Shown here: positions 18,374-27,888 of the stretch, piece by piece
Numbering within the stretch: the first letter of the stretch is position 1
Layout of the letters: each line of letters starts with the position of its first letter
DNA from: Micromonospora siamensis
Lineage (GTDB): Bacteria > Actinomycetota > Actinomycetes > Mycobacteriales > Micromonosporaceae
DNA length: 64,000 nucleotides
Direction of reading: 5' to 3'
Assembly: GCF_900090305.1 (NCBI RefSeq)
Contig: NZ_LT607751.1
Span: 3,100,001 to 3,164,000 of the forward strand
The notes under the pieces: model-generated
Told to the model about the DNA's origin: nothing
Database searches by the model: none
Seen by the model: only the letters and a program-made list of their open reading frames with translations
Position numbers and translations under genes: made by a program

Positions 18374-18843
18374 GCGACGACGATCGGGTGAGCCTGCGAC
18401 CACGCAAGATCCGGCTGGTGTGCTGGACGTCGGCGGTCGTCCTGGTCGTGGTCTTCAGCCTGGTGGCCACCTCGCTGACCGGCCCGACCGGCGACGGCTA
18501 CGGCAGCTTCCAGCGCGGCGACCAGATCGCCATGATCGGTCTGGGCGTGTTCGGCGCGCTCGGCCTGCTGCTGTTCACCCGGCCACGGGTGGAGGCGGAC
18601 GCCAAGGGCGTGCGGGTGCGCAACGTGACCGGATCGTACGACCTGCCCTGGGAGGTCGTCCGGGGGGTCCGGTTCGACCGGGGCGCGCCGTGGGCCAGCC
18701 TCGAGCTGCACGACGACGACCTGCTGCCGATGGTCGCCCTCCAGGCCGCCGACAAGGAGCTGGCGGTGGAGGGCGTGCGCGCCCTGCGCCGGCTGCACCG
18801 GGCCCACCTGGCCACCCTCGGCGAGGCCGCCTCCGGCCGCTGA
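18370..18843 (+). CDS. Small membrane protein with a bacterial PH-like domain
   Basis: The product has 157 residues. Two hydrophobic segments (about 19-38 and 53-72) are followed by a soluble part, VEADAKGVRVRNVTGSYDLPWEVVRGVRF, typical of the actinobacterial PH-like domain (strand, turn, then LPW before the next strand). Such proteins sit in the membrane with the PH fold in the cytosol; the function is not known. The GTG at 18370 overlaps the previous stop by four bases. A -10-like CAGACT at 18358-18363 lies six bases before it, so it may also have its own leaderless transcript. Confidence 0.75.
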   Translation: MSDDDRVSLRPRKIRLVCWTSAVVLVVVFSLVATSLTGPTGDGYGSFQRGDQIAMIGLGVFGALGLLLFTRPRVEADAKGVRVRNVTGSYDLPWEVVRGVRFDRGAPWASLELHDDDLLPMVALQAADKELAVEGVRALRRLHRAHLATLGEAASGR

Positions 18844-18881
18844 CCGGCCCGCCCCGCCCCGGCGTGCCGACGGTGCCCGGT

Positions 18882-18911
18882 TTGGGAGGCGACGCCGGCA
18901 GGGTGTAGTGT
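18882..18911 (+). promoter_or_regulatory. Promoter of the infC-rpmI-rplT operon
   Basis: TTGGGA (18882-18887) and TAGTGT (18906-18911) are separated by 18 bases, a good fit to a housekeeping sigma promoter. Transcription from about 18918 would give a 255-nt leader before infC. Confidence 0.6.
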
Positions 18912-19077
18912 TACCGAGTCGACCAGGCTGCCCCCGTGTCTCACGAGTGGGCAGCCGTTGAAGCGGAGCGCCTGCTCCCACCCGAGTCGCCGACGAGGCG
19001 TCCGGGTCCGGTCACCGGTTCCGGGGACACCCCGGTCCCGGATGCGCGACCATGTGGTCGTGCCGACCGGTCGAGCG

Positions 19078-19110
19078 GGCCCTGGCATGCGCCGGGGCCT
19101 TCTGCTTTCC
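19078..19110 (+). terminator. Candidate attenuator in the infC leader
   Basis: GGCCCTGGC (19078-19086) pairs with GCCGGGGCC (19091-19099) through one U-G wobble and a four-base loop. It is followed by TTCTGCTTTCC, one of the few T-rich tails in this window. It stands 77 nt before the infC start, inside the leader, so it may end transcription under some conditions. Upstream stems such as CTGCCC/GGGCAG (from 18927) could form competing structures. The leader 18912-19175 has no other gene. Confidence 0.55.
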
Positions 19111-19175
19111 GGGTCGCTCCCACCCGGGAGCTCCCGCGGGTCGGCACCGCAGGAGACTTGACTCGAGGAGGCCAC

Positions 19176-19844
19176 ATCAGCGTCGAACCACGCGTGAACG
19201 AGCAGATCCGGGCACGTGAGGTCCGACTGGTCGGCCCTGAGGGTGAGCAGGTGGGCATCGTCCCGCTGGAGCGCGCCCTGCAGCTGGCCGCGGACGTCGA
19301 CCTGGACCTGGTCGAGGTTGCGCCGATGGCGCGCCCGCCGGTGTGCAAGCTCATGGACTTCGGCAAGTTCAAGTACGAGAGCGCACTCAAGGCGCGCGAA
19401 GCGCGGCGTAACCAGCAGCAGACCGTCATCAAGGAGATGAAGCTCCGCCCGAAGATCGACCCGCACGACTACGAGACCAAGAAGGGTCACGTGGTGCGGT
19501 TCCTCAAGGCGGGCGACAAGGTCAAGGTGACGATCATGTTCCGCGGTCGCGAGCAGAGCCGCCCGGAGCTGGGTTACCGGCTCCTGCGTCGGCTCGAGTC
19601 CGAGATCACGGACCTGGGATACGTCGAGGCCGCTCCGAAGCAGGACGGCCGAAACATGATCATGGTTCTCGCTCCGCACCGGGCCGTCAAGGCCTCCGCG
19701 GTCGCCGCCACGGCGTCCCGCGGTGGACCGCGCGACCGGGCGGCGGAGGAGTCGGCCGCCCCGGCAGGTGGCGAGACCCCGGCGGCCGGCGAGACCGCAG
19801 CAGCCGGTGAGACCGGCACGACCGCTGACACCAGCGGCCAGTAA
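19176..19844 (+). CDS. infC: Translation initiation factor IF-3 (ATC start codon)
   Basis: IF-3 binds the 30S subunit and checks start-codon choice. From the ATC at 19176 the product has 222 residues: N-domain ([20 protein letters not shown]), linker helix with [11 protein letters not shown], and C-domain ([18 protein letters not shown], then [13 protein letters not shown]). An Ala/Gly/Glu/Thr-rich tail of about 45 residues follows. GAGGAGG at 19165-19171 stands just before ATC, and no ATG, GTG or TTG fits both the ribosome binding site and the conserved N-terminus; the next candidate is GTG at 19194. A rare start codon on infC is known from Escherichia coli (AUU) and underlies IF-3 autocontrol. 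Confidence 0.9.
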   Translation: MSVEPRVNEQIRAREVRLVGPEGEQVGIVPLERALQLAADVDLDLVEVAPMARPPVCKLMDFGKFKYESALKAREARRNQQQTVIKEMKLRPKIDPHDYETKKGHVVRFLKAGDKVKVTIMFRGREQSRPELGYRLLRRLESEITDLGYVEAAPKQDGRNMIMVLAPHRAVKASAVAATASRGGPRDRAAEESAAPAGGETPAAGETAAAGETGTTADTSGQ

Positions 19845-19863
19845 CAGGGGAGAGACGTTCCAC

Positions 19864-20058
19864 ATGCCGAAGATGAAGAGCCACACGGGTATGGGCAAGC
19901 GGGTCCGGCTGACCGGCAAGGGCAAGGTCGTTGCCCAGCAGGCCGGCCTCCGCCACAACCTGGAGAAGAAGGCCTCCACCCAGACCCGCCGGCTGACCGG
20001 CACGGTCGAACTGGCCAAGGCCGACACCAAGCGCATCAAGAAGCTGCTCGGCCGCTGA
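19864..20058 (+). CDS. rpmI: Ribosomal protein bL35
   Basis: A 64-residue basic protein of the large ribosomal subunit. It starts MPKMKSHTGMGKRVRLTGKG, the family signature, and ends with TKRIKKLLGR. The longer open frame from 19723 is an overlap with infC; the ATG at 19864 has GGGGAGA 8 bases upstream. Middle gene of the conserved infC-rpmI-rplT operon. Confidence 0.97.
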   Translation: MPKMKSHTGMGKRVRLTGKGKVVAQQAGLRHNLEKKASTQTRRLTGTVELAKADTKRIKKLLGR

Positions 20059-20090
20059 CGCGCGCCACCTGAACCGAAGAAGGAGTTGAG

Positions 20091-20483
20091 ATGGCACGCG
20101 TCAAGCGGGCTGTTAACGCCCAGAAGAAGCGCCGCGCCCTGCTGGAGACCGCGAGCGGTTACCGCGGTCAGCGCTCCCGGCTGTACCGCAAGGCCAAGGA
20201 GCAGGTGCTGCACTCGATGCAGTACGCCTACCGGGACCGTCGCGACCGCAAGGGCGACTTCCGGCAGCTCTGGATCCAGCGGATCAACGCTGGCGCCCGC
20301 GCCAACGGCATGACCTACAACCGGCTGATCCAGGGCCTGCGCCTGGCCGGCATCGAGGTCGACCGCAAGATCCTGGCCGACCTGGCCGTCAACGACGCCG
20401 CGGCCTTCGCCGCGATCGTCGAGCTGGCCCGCGCCGCCGTGGCGGCCGAGGGCACCGGTGGCGCAGCGGCCCAGGCCGCCTGA
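20091..20483 (+). CDS. rplT: Ribosomal protein bL20
   Basis: A 130-residue basic protein that binds 23S rRNA early in 50S assembly. Signatures: [36 protein letters not shown], and [20 protein letters not shown]. In several bacteria L20 represses its own operon by binding the leader mRNA; whether that applies here is open. GAAGGAG precedes the ATG by 6 bases. A short Ala-rich tail extends the C-terminus by about ten residues. Confidence 0.97.
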   Translation: MARVKRAVNAQKKRRALLETASGYRGQRSRLYRKAKEQVLHSMQYAYRDRRDRKGDFRQLWIQRINAGARANGMTYNRLIQGLRLAGIEVDRKILADLAVNDAAAFAAIVELARAAVAAEGTGGAAAQAA

Positions 20484-20503
20484 TCCACCCCTGGCAGCAG
20501 ATC

Positions 20504-20545
20504 GAGGCGTCTCCCATGCAGTCACCATCGCGCGGGAGGCGCCTC
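20504..20545 (+). terminator. Hairpin spanning the start of the trmH-like gene
   Basis: GAGGCGTCTCCC (20504-20515) pairs with 20534-20545 at 11 of 12 positions. The 18-base loop holds the ATG at 20516. It could end the rplT operon or hide the start codon; if it is a plain terminator, the downstream gene starts later. Confidence 0.5.
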
Positions 20546-21355
20546 GACGCCGTCTCCGGCCCGTTCACCCCACGCACCCCCAGGGTCGTGGCCGCCCGCC
20601 GGCTGCAACGCCGCCGGGACCGCGAGGCCACCGGCCGGTTCCTGGCCGAGGGCCCGCAGGCCGTCCGCGAGGCCCTCGCGCGCCCGGACACGGTGGTCGA
20701 ACTCTTCGGTACGCCGGCCGCTCTGGACCGGTACGCCGACCTCGCCGCGTCGGCCGCCCGGGCCGACGTGCCGGTCTCCGAGGTGACCGACGAGGGGCTG
20801 GCCGCCCTCGCCGAGACGATCGCCCCGCAGGGCCTGGTAGCCGTCTGTCGGCACCTCGACGTGCCGCTGACGGCCGCCCTGGACCGTGCTCCGCGCCTGG
20901 TCGCGGTGCTGGCCGAGATCCGCGACCCGGGCAACGCCGGGACCGTGCTGCGCACCGCCGACGCGGCCGGCGCGGCGGCGGTGATCTTCGCCGGGGACGC
21001 CGTCGACCCGTACAACGGCAAGTGTGTGCGGGCCTCCGCCGGCAGCCTCTTCCACGTCGACGTGGTCCGCGCCCCCGACCCCGCCGAGGTGGTCGGCGCG
21101 CTGCGGTCCGCGGGGCTGACCGTGCTGGCCACCACCGGGTACGGCGACGCCGACCTGGACGACCTGGCCGACGCCGGCCGGCTCGCCGCGCCGACCGCCT
21201 GGCTCTTCGGATCCGAGGCGCACGGGCTGCCCGAGGAGCTGACGGCGGCCGCCGACGAGCGGGTCCGGGTGCCGCTGCACGGGCGCGCCGAGAGCCTCAA
21301 CCTGGCTGCGGCCGCGGCCGTCTGCCTGTACGCTTCGGCGAGAGCACATCGATGA
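20516..21355 (+). CDS. TrmH/SpoU-family RNA 2'-O-methyltransferase
   Basis: A 279-residue SPOUT-fold enzyme predicted to methylate the 2'-OH of a ribose in rRNA or tRNA using S-adenosylmethionine. N-terminal substrate-binding domain: ARRLQRRRDREATGRFLAEG. The three SpoU motifs follow: motif 1 EIRDPGNAGTVLRTADAAG with the catalytic Arg and Asn, motif 2 WLFGSEAHGLPEEL, and motif 3 VPLHGRAESLNLAAAAAV. The exact nucleotide target cannot be told from sequence. The ATG at 20516 lies within a hairpin; a GTG at 20590 is the next option but would trim the conserved N-terminus. Confidence 0.88.
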   Translation: MQSPSRGRRLDAVSGPFTPRTPRVVAARRLQRRRDREATGRFLAEGPQAVREALARPDTVVELFGTPAALDRYADLAASAARADVPVSEVTDEGLAALAETIAPQGLVAVCRHLDVPLTAALDRAPRLVAVLAEIRDPGNAGTVLRTADAAGAAAVIFAGDAVDPYNGKCVRASAGSLFHVDVVRAPDPAEVVGALRSAGLTVLATTGYGDADLDDLADAGRLAAPTAWLFGSEAHGLPEELTAAADERVRVPLHGRAESLNLAAAAAVCLYASARAHR

Positions 21356-21402
21356 CCGCAGGTGACCTGCGGCGGTCGACCGACGAAGGAGAGCGTCCGC
21401 CC

Positions 21403-21462
21403 ATGAACGCGCCACGGCGTTCGTTTAGCCAGCCCGCCGGTGTCGGCGGGCGGCGGGCCTGA
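21403..21462 (+). CDS. Possible 19-residue leader peptide upstream of pheS
   Basis: The ATG at 21403 follows a strong GAAGGAGAG by 10 bases and opens a frame of 19 codons, MNAPRRSFSQPAGVGGRRA, ending at TGA. It has one Phe only. Within it, GCCCGCCG can pair with CGGCGGGC right downstream. The overlapping CCCGCCGGTG can instead pair with CACCGGCGGG at 21484-21493. Such alternative stems resemble an attenuator. Against it stand the single Phe codon and a TAGACT promoter element between this ORF and pheS. Confidence 0.3.
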   Translation: MNAPRRSFSQPAGVGGRRA

Positions 21463-21514
21463 CCTGCTCCCTGCGTAACTCCCACCGGCGGGCTGCGGCA
21501 CAGCCGCGCGTCCG

Positions 21515-21520
21515 TAGACT
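21515..21520 (+). promoter_or_regulatory. -10 element upstream of pheS
   Basis: TAGACT lies about 53 nt before the pheS ATG and would start transcription near 21527. No clear -35 box is seen. It is identical to the -10 proposed for def. Confidence 0.45.
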
Positions 21521-21527
21521 CGCCTAG

Positions 21528-22655
<1,128 letters not shown>

Positions 22656-22695
22656 GCGATGCGGGTACGTACAACGGAGACGGTGGTCTGAAGTC

Positions 22696-25278
22696 ATGCG
22701 AGTTTCTGTCAGTTGGCTGCGGGAGTACGTCGACCTCCCGGCCGACCTGCCCGCCGGTGACCTGGAGCAGGCGCTGGTCGACCTCGGCATCGAGGTCGAC
22801 TCGATCGTGGACCTGCGCAGCTCCGTCAGCGGACCGCTGGTGGTCGGTCAGGTCCTGGAGATCGAGGAGCTGACCGGCTTCAAGAAGCCAATCCGGTTCT
22901 GCCGGGTCGACGTCGGCGCCGCCAACGGCACCGGCGAGCCGCAGGAGATCGTCTGCGGGGCGCGCAACTTCGCCCAGGGCGACAAGGTGGTGGTGATCCT
23001 GCCCGGCGGCGTGCTGCCCGGGAACTTCGCCATCGGGGCGCGCAAGACGTACGGGCGCAACTCCGCCGGCATGATCTGCTCGGCGCAGGAGCTGGGCCTG
23101 GGCGACGACCACTCGGGCATCATCGTGCTGCCCGAGCACGTCCCCGCCTCGCCGGGCGACGACGCGCGGCCCCTGGTCGGGCTGGACGACGTGGTGCTGG
23201 AGCTGGAGGTCACCCCGGACCGCGGCTACGCGTTGAGCCTGCGCGGGCTGGCCCGGGAACTGTCGTACGCCCTCGGGGTCGGGTTCCAGGACCCGGCCCG
23301 CCGCGAGGTGCCCGGCGCCACCGAGCAGCCCGCGTACCCGGTGGAGGTGCGCGACCCGGTCGGCTGCGACCGGTTCGCGGCCCGGATGGTGCGCGGCGTC
23401 GACCCCACCGCGCAGACGCCCGACTGGATGCGGCAGCGGCTCACCGTGGCCGGCATCCGCAGCATCTCGCTGCCGGTGGACATCACCAACTACGTGATGC
23501 TCTGCCTCGGCCAGCCGATGCACGCCTTCGACGCCGACCGGATCAGCGGCCCGCTGGTGGTCCGCCGCGCCGAGGCGGGGGAGAAGCTGACCACCCTGGA
23601 CGGTGTGGCGCGGACCCTGTCCGAGGAGGACCTGGTCATCTGCGACGCTGGGCTGCCCAACGACCTCGCAGGCGAGGACGCCGGCGTCCCGATCTCGCTG
23701 GCCGCGGTGATGGGCGGCGAGACCAGCGAGGTGCTCGCCTCCACCACGAACGTGCTGTTCGAGGCGGCGCACTGGGACCGGGCGACCATCGGCCGCACCG
23801 CCCGCCGGCACAAGCTGTTCAGCGAGGCCGCCAAGCGGTGGGAGCGGGGCGTCGACCCGACGTTGCCGCTGGCCGCCCTGGACTTCGCGGTGCAGCTGCT
23901 GGTGACCCACGGCGCCGGCACCGCCGGCGAGGAGATCCTCGACGTCGACCACGTCCGCCCGCTGTCGCCGGTCGTCCTGCCGGTGGGCCTGCCGTCGGAG
24001 CGGATCGGCGTCACGTACTCCCCGGACCGGGTGGTCGAGCTGCTGGAGCAGGTCGGCTGCACGGTCGTGCGGGGCACGGACCGGTTGGCGGAGGACCCGG
24101 GCGAGGCCGGGGTCGCCGCCGCCGGCGGCGCGGACGTACTGACGGTCACCCCGCCGAGCTGGCGGCCCGACCTGACCGACCCGGCCGACCTGGTCGAGGA
24201 GGTGGTCCGCCTCGACGGGTACGACCGGGTGCCGTCGGTGCTGCCCACCGCGCCCGCCGGCCGCGGTCTGACCTGGCAGCAGCAGCGCCGCCGGGCCGTG
24301 GCCCGGTCGCTGGCCGAGCGCGGGTACGTCGAGGTGCTGGCGCACCCGTTCGCCTCCCCGGAGCTGGCCGACCAGCTGGGCCTGCCGGCCGACGACCCGC
24401 GTCGGGCCGCCGTCCGGTTGGCGAACCCGCTGTCGGACGAGGAGCCGCTGCTGCGCACCACGCTGCTCGGTCCGCTGCTCGGCGTGCTCAAGCGCAACGT
24501 CGGCCGGGGCCTGCGAGACGTGGCGATCTACGAGATCGGCGCGGTGTTCCACCCGCGTCCGGGCGCCGGGGAGCCGCCGGCCATGGGCGTGGACCGTCGG
24601 CCCAGCGACGCCGAGTTCGCCGCCGCCGACGCGGTGGTGCCCGACCAGCCCCGGCACGTCGCCGTGGCGCTCGCCGGGGACATCGAGCCGGCCGGCTGGT
24701 GGGGCGCGGGCCGTCCGGCCGGCTGGGCGGACGCGGTCGAGGCCGGCCGTACCGTCCTCGCCGCGGCCGGCATCCCGGCCGACCGGGTCGAGGTGCGGGC
24801 CGCCGAGCACGCTCCGTGGCACCCCGGCCGCTGTGCCGCGTTCGCGGTCGACGGCACGGTCGTGGGGTACGCCGGTGAGCTGCACCCGGCCGTGGTGACG
24901 GCCCTGGAGCTGCCGCGCCGCACCAGCGCCATGGAGCTGGACCTGGACGCGCTGCCGGCGGCCACCCTGGTCAGCGGCCCGACCATCTCCACCTTCCCAC
25001 CGGCGCTGATCGACGTGGCGCTGGTGCTGGACGAGTCGGTGCCGGCGGCCGAGGTGGAGCGGGCCCTCACCGAGGGGGCCGGTCCGCTGCTGGAGGACGT
25101 CCGGCTCTTCGACGTCTACGCCAGCGAGCAGCTGGGTGCGGGCCGCCGGTCGTTGGCGTACAAGCTGACGTTCCGGGCCCCGGACCGGACCCTCGCCGGT
25201 GAGGAGGCGGTGGCGGCCCGGGACGCGGCGGTGGCCGTCGTCGCGGAGCGCTTCGGCGCCACCCTGCGCGGCGCCTGA
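22696..25278 (+). CDS. pheT: Phenylalanyl-tRNA synthetase beta subunit
   Basis: Structural and editing subunit that pairs with PheS. The 860-residue product has in order the N-terminal start MRVSVSWLREYVDLP, a tRNA-binding EMAP-like domain (about 45-160, with VCGARNFAQGDKVVVILPG), the B3/B4 editing domain (about 210-390, with FSEAAKRWERGVDP), the B5 domain, the catalytic-like core, and a C-terminal ferredoxin-fold anticodon-binding domain (about 765-860, with SLAYKLTFRAPDRTL). Length is slightly above the usual 800-830. A strong terminator follows after nine bases. Confidence 0.95.
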   Translation: MRVSVSWLREYVDLPADLPAGDLEQALVDLGIEVDSIVDLRSSVSGPLVVGQVLEIEELTGFKKPIRFCRVDVGAANGTGEPQEIVCGARNFAQGDKVVVILPGGVLPGNFAIGARKTYGRNSAGMICSAQELGLGDDHSGIIVLPEHVPASPGDDARPLVGLDDVVLELEVTPDRGYALSLRGLARELSYALGVGFQDPARREVPGATEQPAYPVEVRDPVGCDRFAARMVRGVDPTAQTPDWMRQRLTVAGIRSISLPVDITNYVMLCLGQPMHAFDADRISGPLVVRRAEAGEKLTTLDGVARTLSEEDLVICDAGLPNDLAGEDAGVPISLAAVMGGETSEVLASTTNVLFEAAHWDRATIGRTARRHKLFSEAAKRWERGVDPTLPLAALDFAVQLLVTHGAGTAGEEILDVDHVRPLSPVVLPVGLPSERIGVTYSPDRVVELLEQVGCTVVRGTDRLAEDPGEAGVAAAGGADVLTVTPPSWRPDLTDPADLVEEVVRLDGYDRVPSVLPTAPAGRGLTWQQQRRRAVARSLAERGYVEVLAHPFASPELADQLGLPADDPRRAAVRLANPLSDEEPLLRTTLLGPLLGVLKRNVGRGLRDVAIYEIGAVFHPRPGAGEPPAMGVDRRPSDAEFAAADAVVPDQPRHVAVALAGDIEPAGWWGAGRPAGWADAVEAGRTVLAAAGIPADRVEVRAAEHAPWHPGRCAAFAVDGTVVGYAGELHPAVVTALELPRRTSAMELDLDALPAATLVSGPTISTFPPALIDVALVLDESVPAAEVERALTEGAGPLLEDVRLFDVYASEQLGAGRRSLAYKLTFRAPDRTLAGEEAVAARDAAVAVVAERFGATLRGA

Positions 25279-25286
25279 GGTACGGG

Positions 25287-25318
25287 CAGGGGCCCCTTCC
25301 CGAGGGAAGGGGCCCCTG
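25287..25318. terminator. Bidirectional terminator between pheT and the GH64 gene
   Basis: CAGGGGCCCCTTCC at 25287-25300 pairs perfectly with 25305-25318 around CGAG. It stands between two convergent genes (pheT ends 25278, the glucanase ends 25326), so it can serve both. Confidence 0.85.
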
Positions 25319-25325
25319 TCGACGC

Positions 25326-27614
25326 TCAGCCGGTGTACGGCAGGACGATCCGCGACGAGTCACCCACGCCCAGGCTGGTCGGGGTGGTGCCGATGGCGTT
25401 CCAGACCTCCACCTGCACCGTGCCGTTCACCAGGTCGCCCAGCGTTCCGGTCGCCGAGGCGAGCCCGCGGCCCTGGGTGTACGTCTCCCATCCGGTGACC
25501 GGGTCGGTGGCGAAGTAGTCGTACGTCTCGATCCGGTCGAACCGGCCGTCGCCGGTCAGGTCGTAGGAGACGCGGACCTGGGTGCCGTTGCCGACGCCGG
25601 TGCCCGCGTCGACGGTCAGCGTGAACGACGTCGTGCCGCCGGCGTACCGGGCGGTCAGGTTGGTGGCCCGGTAGGTCCGCGCGTCGTGCGGGGTGCCGAT
25701 CCAGCTCCCGTTCGCCGCGCCGATCGTGGCGGTGGCCGTGCCGGCCGGTCGCGCGTTCAGCATGCCGGGCTCCTGGAGGAGGAGCTGGGCGCCGAACGGG
25801 CTCATGGTCGGCGTCGGGCTCACCGTCGTGGTGACGGTGGGCGTGGGGGTCGGACTGCGTTCGGGGTCGACGAACGGCAGCACGAGCTTCGAGGTGTCAC
25901 CGACGCCGACCGTGGTGGGGGTGCCGCCGATGGCGTTCCAGACCTCGACCCGTACGGTGCCGCCGACCAGGTTGCCGAGGGTGCCGGTGGCGGTGCGCAG
26001 GCCCTGGGTCTCGCGGTAGTGCTCCCAGCCGACGACCGGGTCGAGGGCCTGGTACCGGTAGGTCTCCACCCGGTCGTGCGTGCCGTCGCCGGTCAGGTCG
26101 TAGGAGATCCGGGCCTGCACGCCGTCGCCCACGCCGGTGCCGGCGTCGGCGGCCAGGTCGAACGCGGTCGTCCCGCCGGCGAAGTCGAGGGTGAGGCCGG
26201 TGGCGGTGAAGACCTGCGGGTTGGTGGGCGTGCCGTCGTGGTTGCCGTTGGCGGCGGCGAGGGTGACGCTGCCGGCCGGGCCGCCGCTGCGGTCCAGTGC
26301 GCCGCCGGTGCGCAGGTACCAGGTGGGGCTGGGCTGCGGGCCGGGTGAGGTCGACGGGGTGGGCGAGGTCGACGGGCTGGGGCTGGCGGTGGGGCTCGGC
26401 GGGGGGCTGGTCGGGCCGCCGTCGGGTCCGAACGGGCTCAGGTCGATGCCGGCCGCGCGCGGGTCGCCGTCGTGCACCAGCGACTCCTGGTTCTGTACGT
26501 CGTCGAAGGCGAACCCGTACGCCTTGCCGTCCACCATGTTCGCGTGCACGATCCGCGAGTAGTGGTTGGTGAGCGTGCCCTGGTAGAAGTCGGCCGGGCC
26601 GCCGGAGGGCTGCACGTCGCGGGTGCCCAGCGTGGAGCGGTGCAGGGCCGCGCAGAGCGTCCGGGCGATCGGCCCGACGACGAGGTCGTTGGGGGCGGCC
26701 AGGGCGCCGTCGCAGTCCCACACGTCCGAGCTGGACGGCTTCTGGAACGTGGCGACCTGCCGCCCCGCCCCGTCGGTGAAGGTCATCGTCGTGCCGCTGG
26801 TCCGGCCGAAGTACTTCACGTCGGGCTGTTCCAGGAAGGGCGTCACGGTCAGTGTCTTCGTGGCGTACGCGTTCCAGGCCGAGGTGATGTACGGGTCGAG
26901 GTAGCCGGCGCCGAACAACCCGGCGTCGGCGGCCTTGCCGGGGGAGAGGACCCGCAGCACGGTGCCGTCGGCGCGGGTCTGCACGGTGCCGCCCCAGCCG
27001 GGCTGGGCGCGTACCGCGTCGATGACCCTGCTCCGGCCGTCGTCGACGAGGGTGCCGGTGCGGCGGGTGGCGCCGTCGGCGCCGGTGACGCTGACCGTGT
27101 GCGGGACGGCGAACATGTCGACCTGTGAGCTGTTGAGCCAGAGCCCGGAGTCGTTGTAGGTGAACTCGGACCAGTCGAAGAGGATGTCGCGGTTCAGGTC
27201 ACCGGGGGCCCAGGGGGCGGGCTGGACCAGTCCGTCGGGGGTGAGGAAGAACGTCAGCTTCTCGCCGAAGGAGAAGTAGATCCGGCCGGAGATGTTGCGC
27301 GGCACCTTGAGCACGGTGCTCGCGCCGAGTGCGGGGCCGGGGATGGACACGTCGGGCGCCGGGGTGGGGGGCAGGCCGCCGGCCGGCCAGGGCGTGAATG
27401 TCCCGCCGGCGTCGACGTAGCCGAGCCGGCCGGAGTTCAGGTCGACGCCGAGGACGTACAGGTGCACAGCATCGGCTCGCCCGGTGTTGTTGGTGACGGT
27501 GAACGGCAGCTGGCCCGGGCCGACGGCCCGGGCCAGCGTCGCCGCGCCGACGGAGGCGCCGACGGCGAGCACGAGCGCGACGAGGGCGCCCGTCAGTCTT
27601 CTGCGGATTCGCAA
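25326..27614 (-). CDS. Secreted GH64 beta-1,3-glucanase with two C-terminal repeat domains
   Basis: A predicted exported enzyme that cuts beta-1,3-glucan such as fungal wall glucan or laminarin. Residues 1-30 form a signal peptide (RIRRRLTGALVALVLAVG). Residues about 33-398 are a GH64 domain: LPFTVTNNTGRADAVHLYV, ISGRIYFSFGEKLTFFL, and FDWSEFTYND with VDMFAVP, which hold the likely catalytic Glu and Asp. A Pro/Ser/Thr linker (about 399-432) joins a 151-residue domain (433-583). A second linker (584-606) leads to a homologous 156-residue domain (607-762). The start is TTG at 27614, six bases after AAGGAG; no ATG fits the signal peptide. The repeats may bind glucan, but I cannot name their family. 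Confidence 0.85.
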   Translation of the reverse strand: MRIRRRLTGALVALVLAVGASVGAATLARAVGPGQLPFTVTNNTGRADAVHLYVLGVDLNSGRLGYVDAGGTFTPWPAGGLPPTPAPDVSIPGPALGASTVLKVPRNISGRIYFSFGEKLTFFLTPDGLVQPAPWAPGDLNRDILFDWSEFTYNDSGLWLNSSQVDMFAVPHTVSVTGADGATRRTGTLVDDGRSRVIDAVRAQPGWGGTVQTRADGTVLRVLSPGKAADAGLFGAGYLDPYITSAWNAYATKTLTVTPFLEQPDVKYFGRTSGTTMTFTDGAGRQVATFQKPSSSDVWDCDGALAAPNDLVVGPIARTLCAALHRSTLGTRDVQPSGGPADFYQGTLTNHYSRIVHANMVDGKAYGFAFDDVQNQESLVHDGDPRAAGIDLSPFGPDGGPTSPPPSPTASPSPSTSPTPSTSPGPQPSPTWYLRTGGALDRSGGPAGSVTLAAANGNHDGTPTNPQVFTATGLTLDFAGGTTAFDLAADAGTGVGDGVQARISYDLTGDGTHDRVETYRYQALDPVVGWEHYRETQGLRTATGTLGNLVGGTVRVEVWNAIGGTPTTVGVGDTSKLVLPFVDPERSPTPTPTVTTTVSPTPTMSPFGAQLLLQEPGMLNARPAGTATATIGAANGSWIGTPHDARTYRATNLTARYAGGTTSFTLTVDAGTGVGNGTQVRVSYDLTGDGRFDRIETYDYFATDPVTGWETYTQGRGLASATGTLGDLVNGTVQVEVWNAIGTTPTSLGVGDSSRIVLPYTG

Positions 27615-27832
27615 CGCGTACTCCTTGTCCGCCGCCGGCCGGATCCGGGGCGGGCGTGGTGGTGGTTTTCGGGGTGGTTGATGGCGTACGCCCTGAAAAG
27701 AAAGCCCGGAGAGCGCTCTCTCAGCATCGGACCCGGATGGGCTCCTGTCAATGCGGCAGAAGGGTTTCGGCGGGACGGCGGGGAGCGTGGCGGGCGTCAC
27801 GGCCGCAGTTTCATGCAGTGCAACGTATGACC

Positions 27833-27880
27833 TTGCATCAGTCGACCGGCGCGACTAGCCTTCACTGCATAGTCATGCGG
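27833..27880 (+). promoter_or_regulatory. Promoter and candidate ArgR operator of the arginine operon
   Basis: TTGCAT (27833-27838) and TAGCCT (27856-27861) are 17 bases apart. ACTGCATAGTCATGCGG (27864-27880), overlapping the likely transcription start, resembles an ARG box with TGCAT and ATGC half-sites. A second candidate, CATGCAGTGCAACGTATG, starts at 27812. ArgR is encoded in the same operon, so autoregulated repression by arginine is expected. The interval 27615-27811 has no other gene. Confidence 0.6.
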
Positions 27881-27888
27881 AGGTGGGT

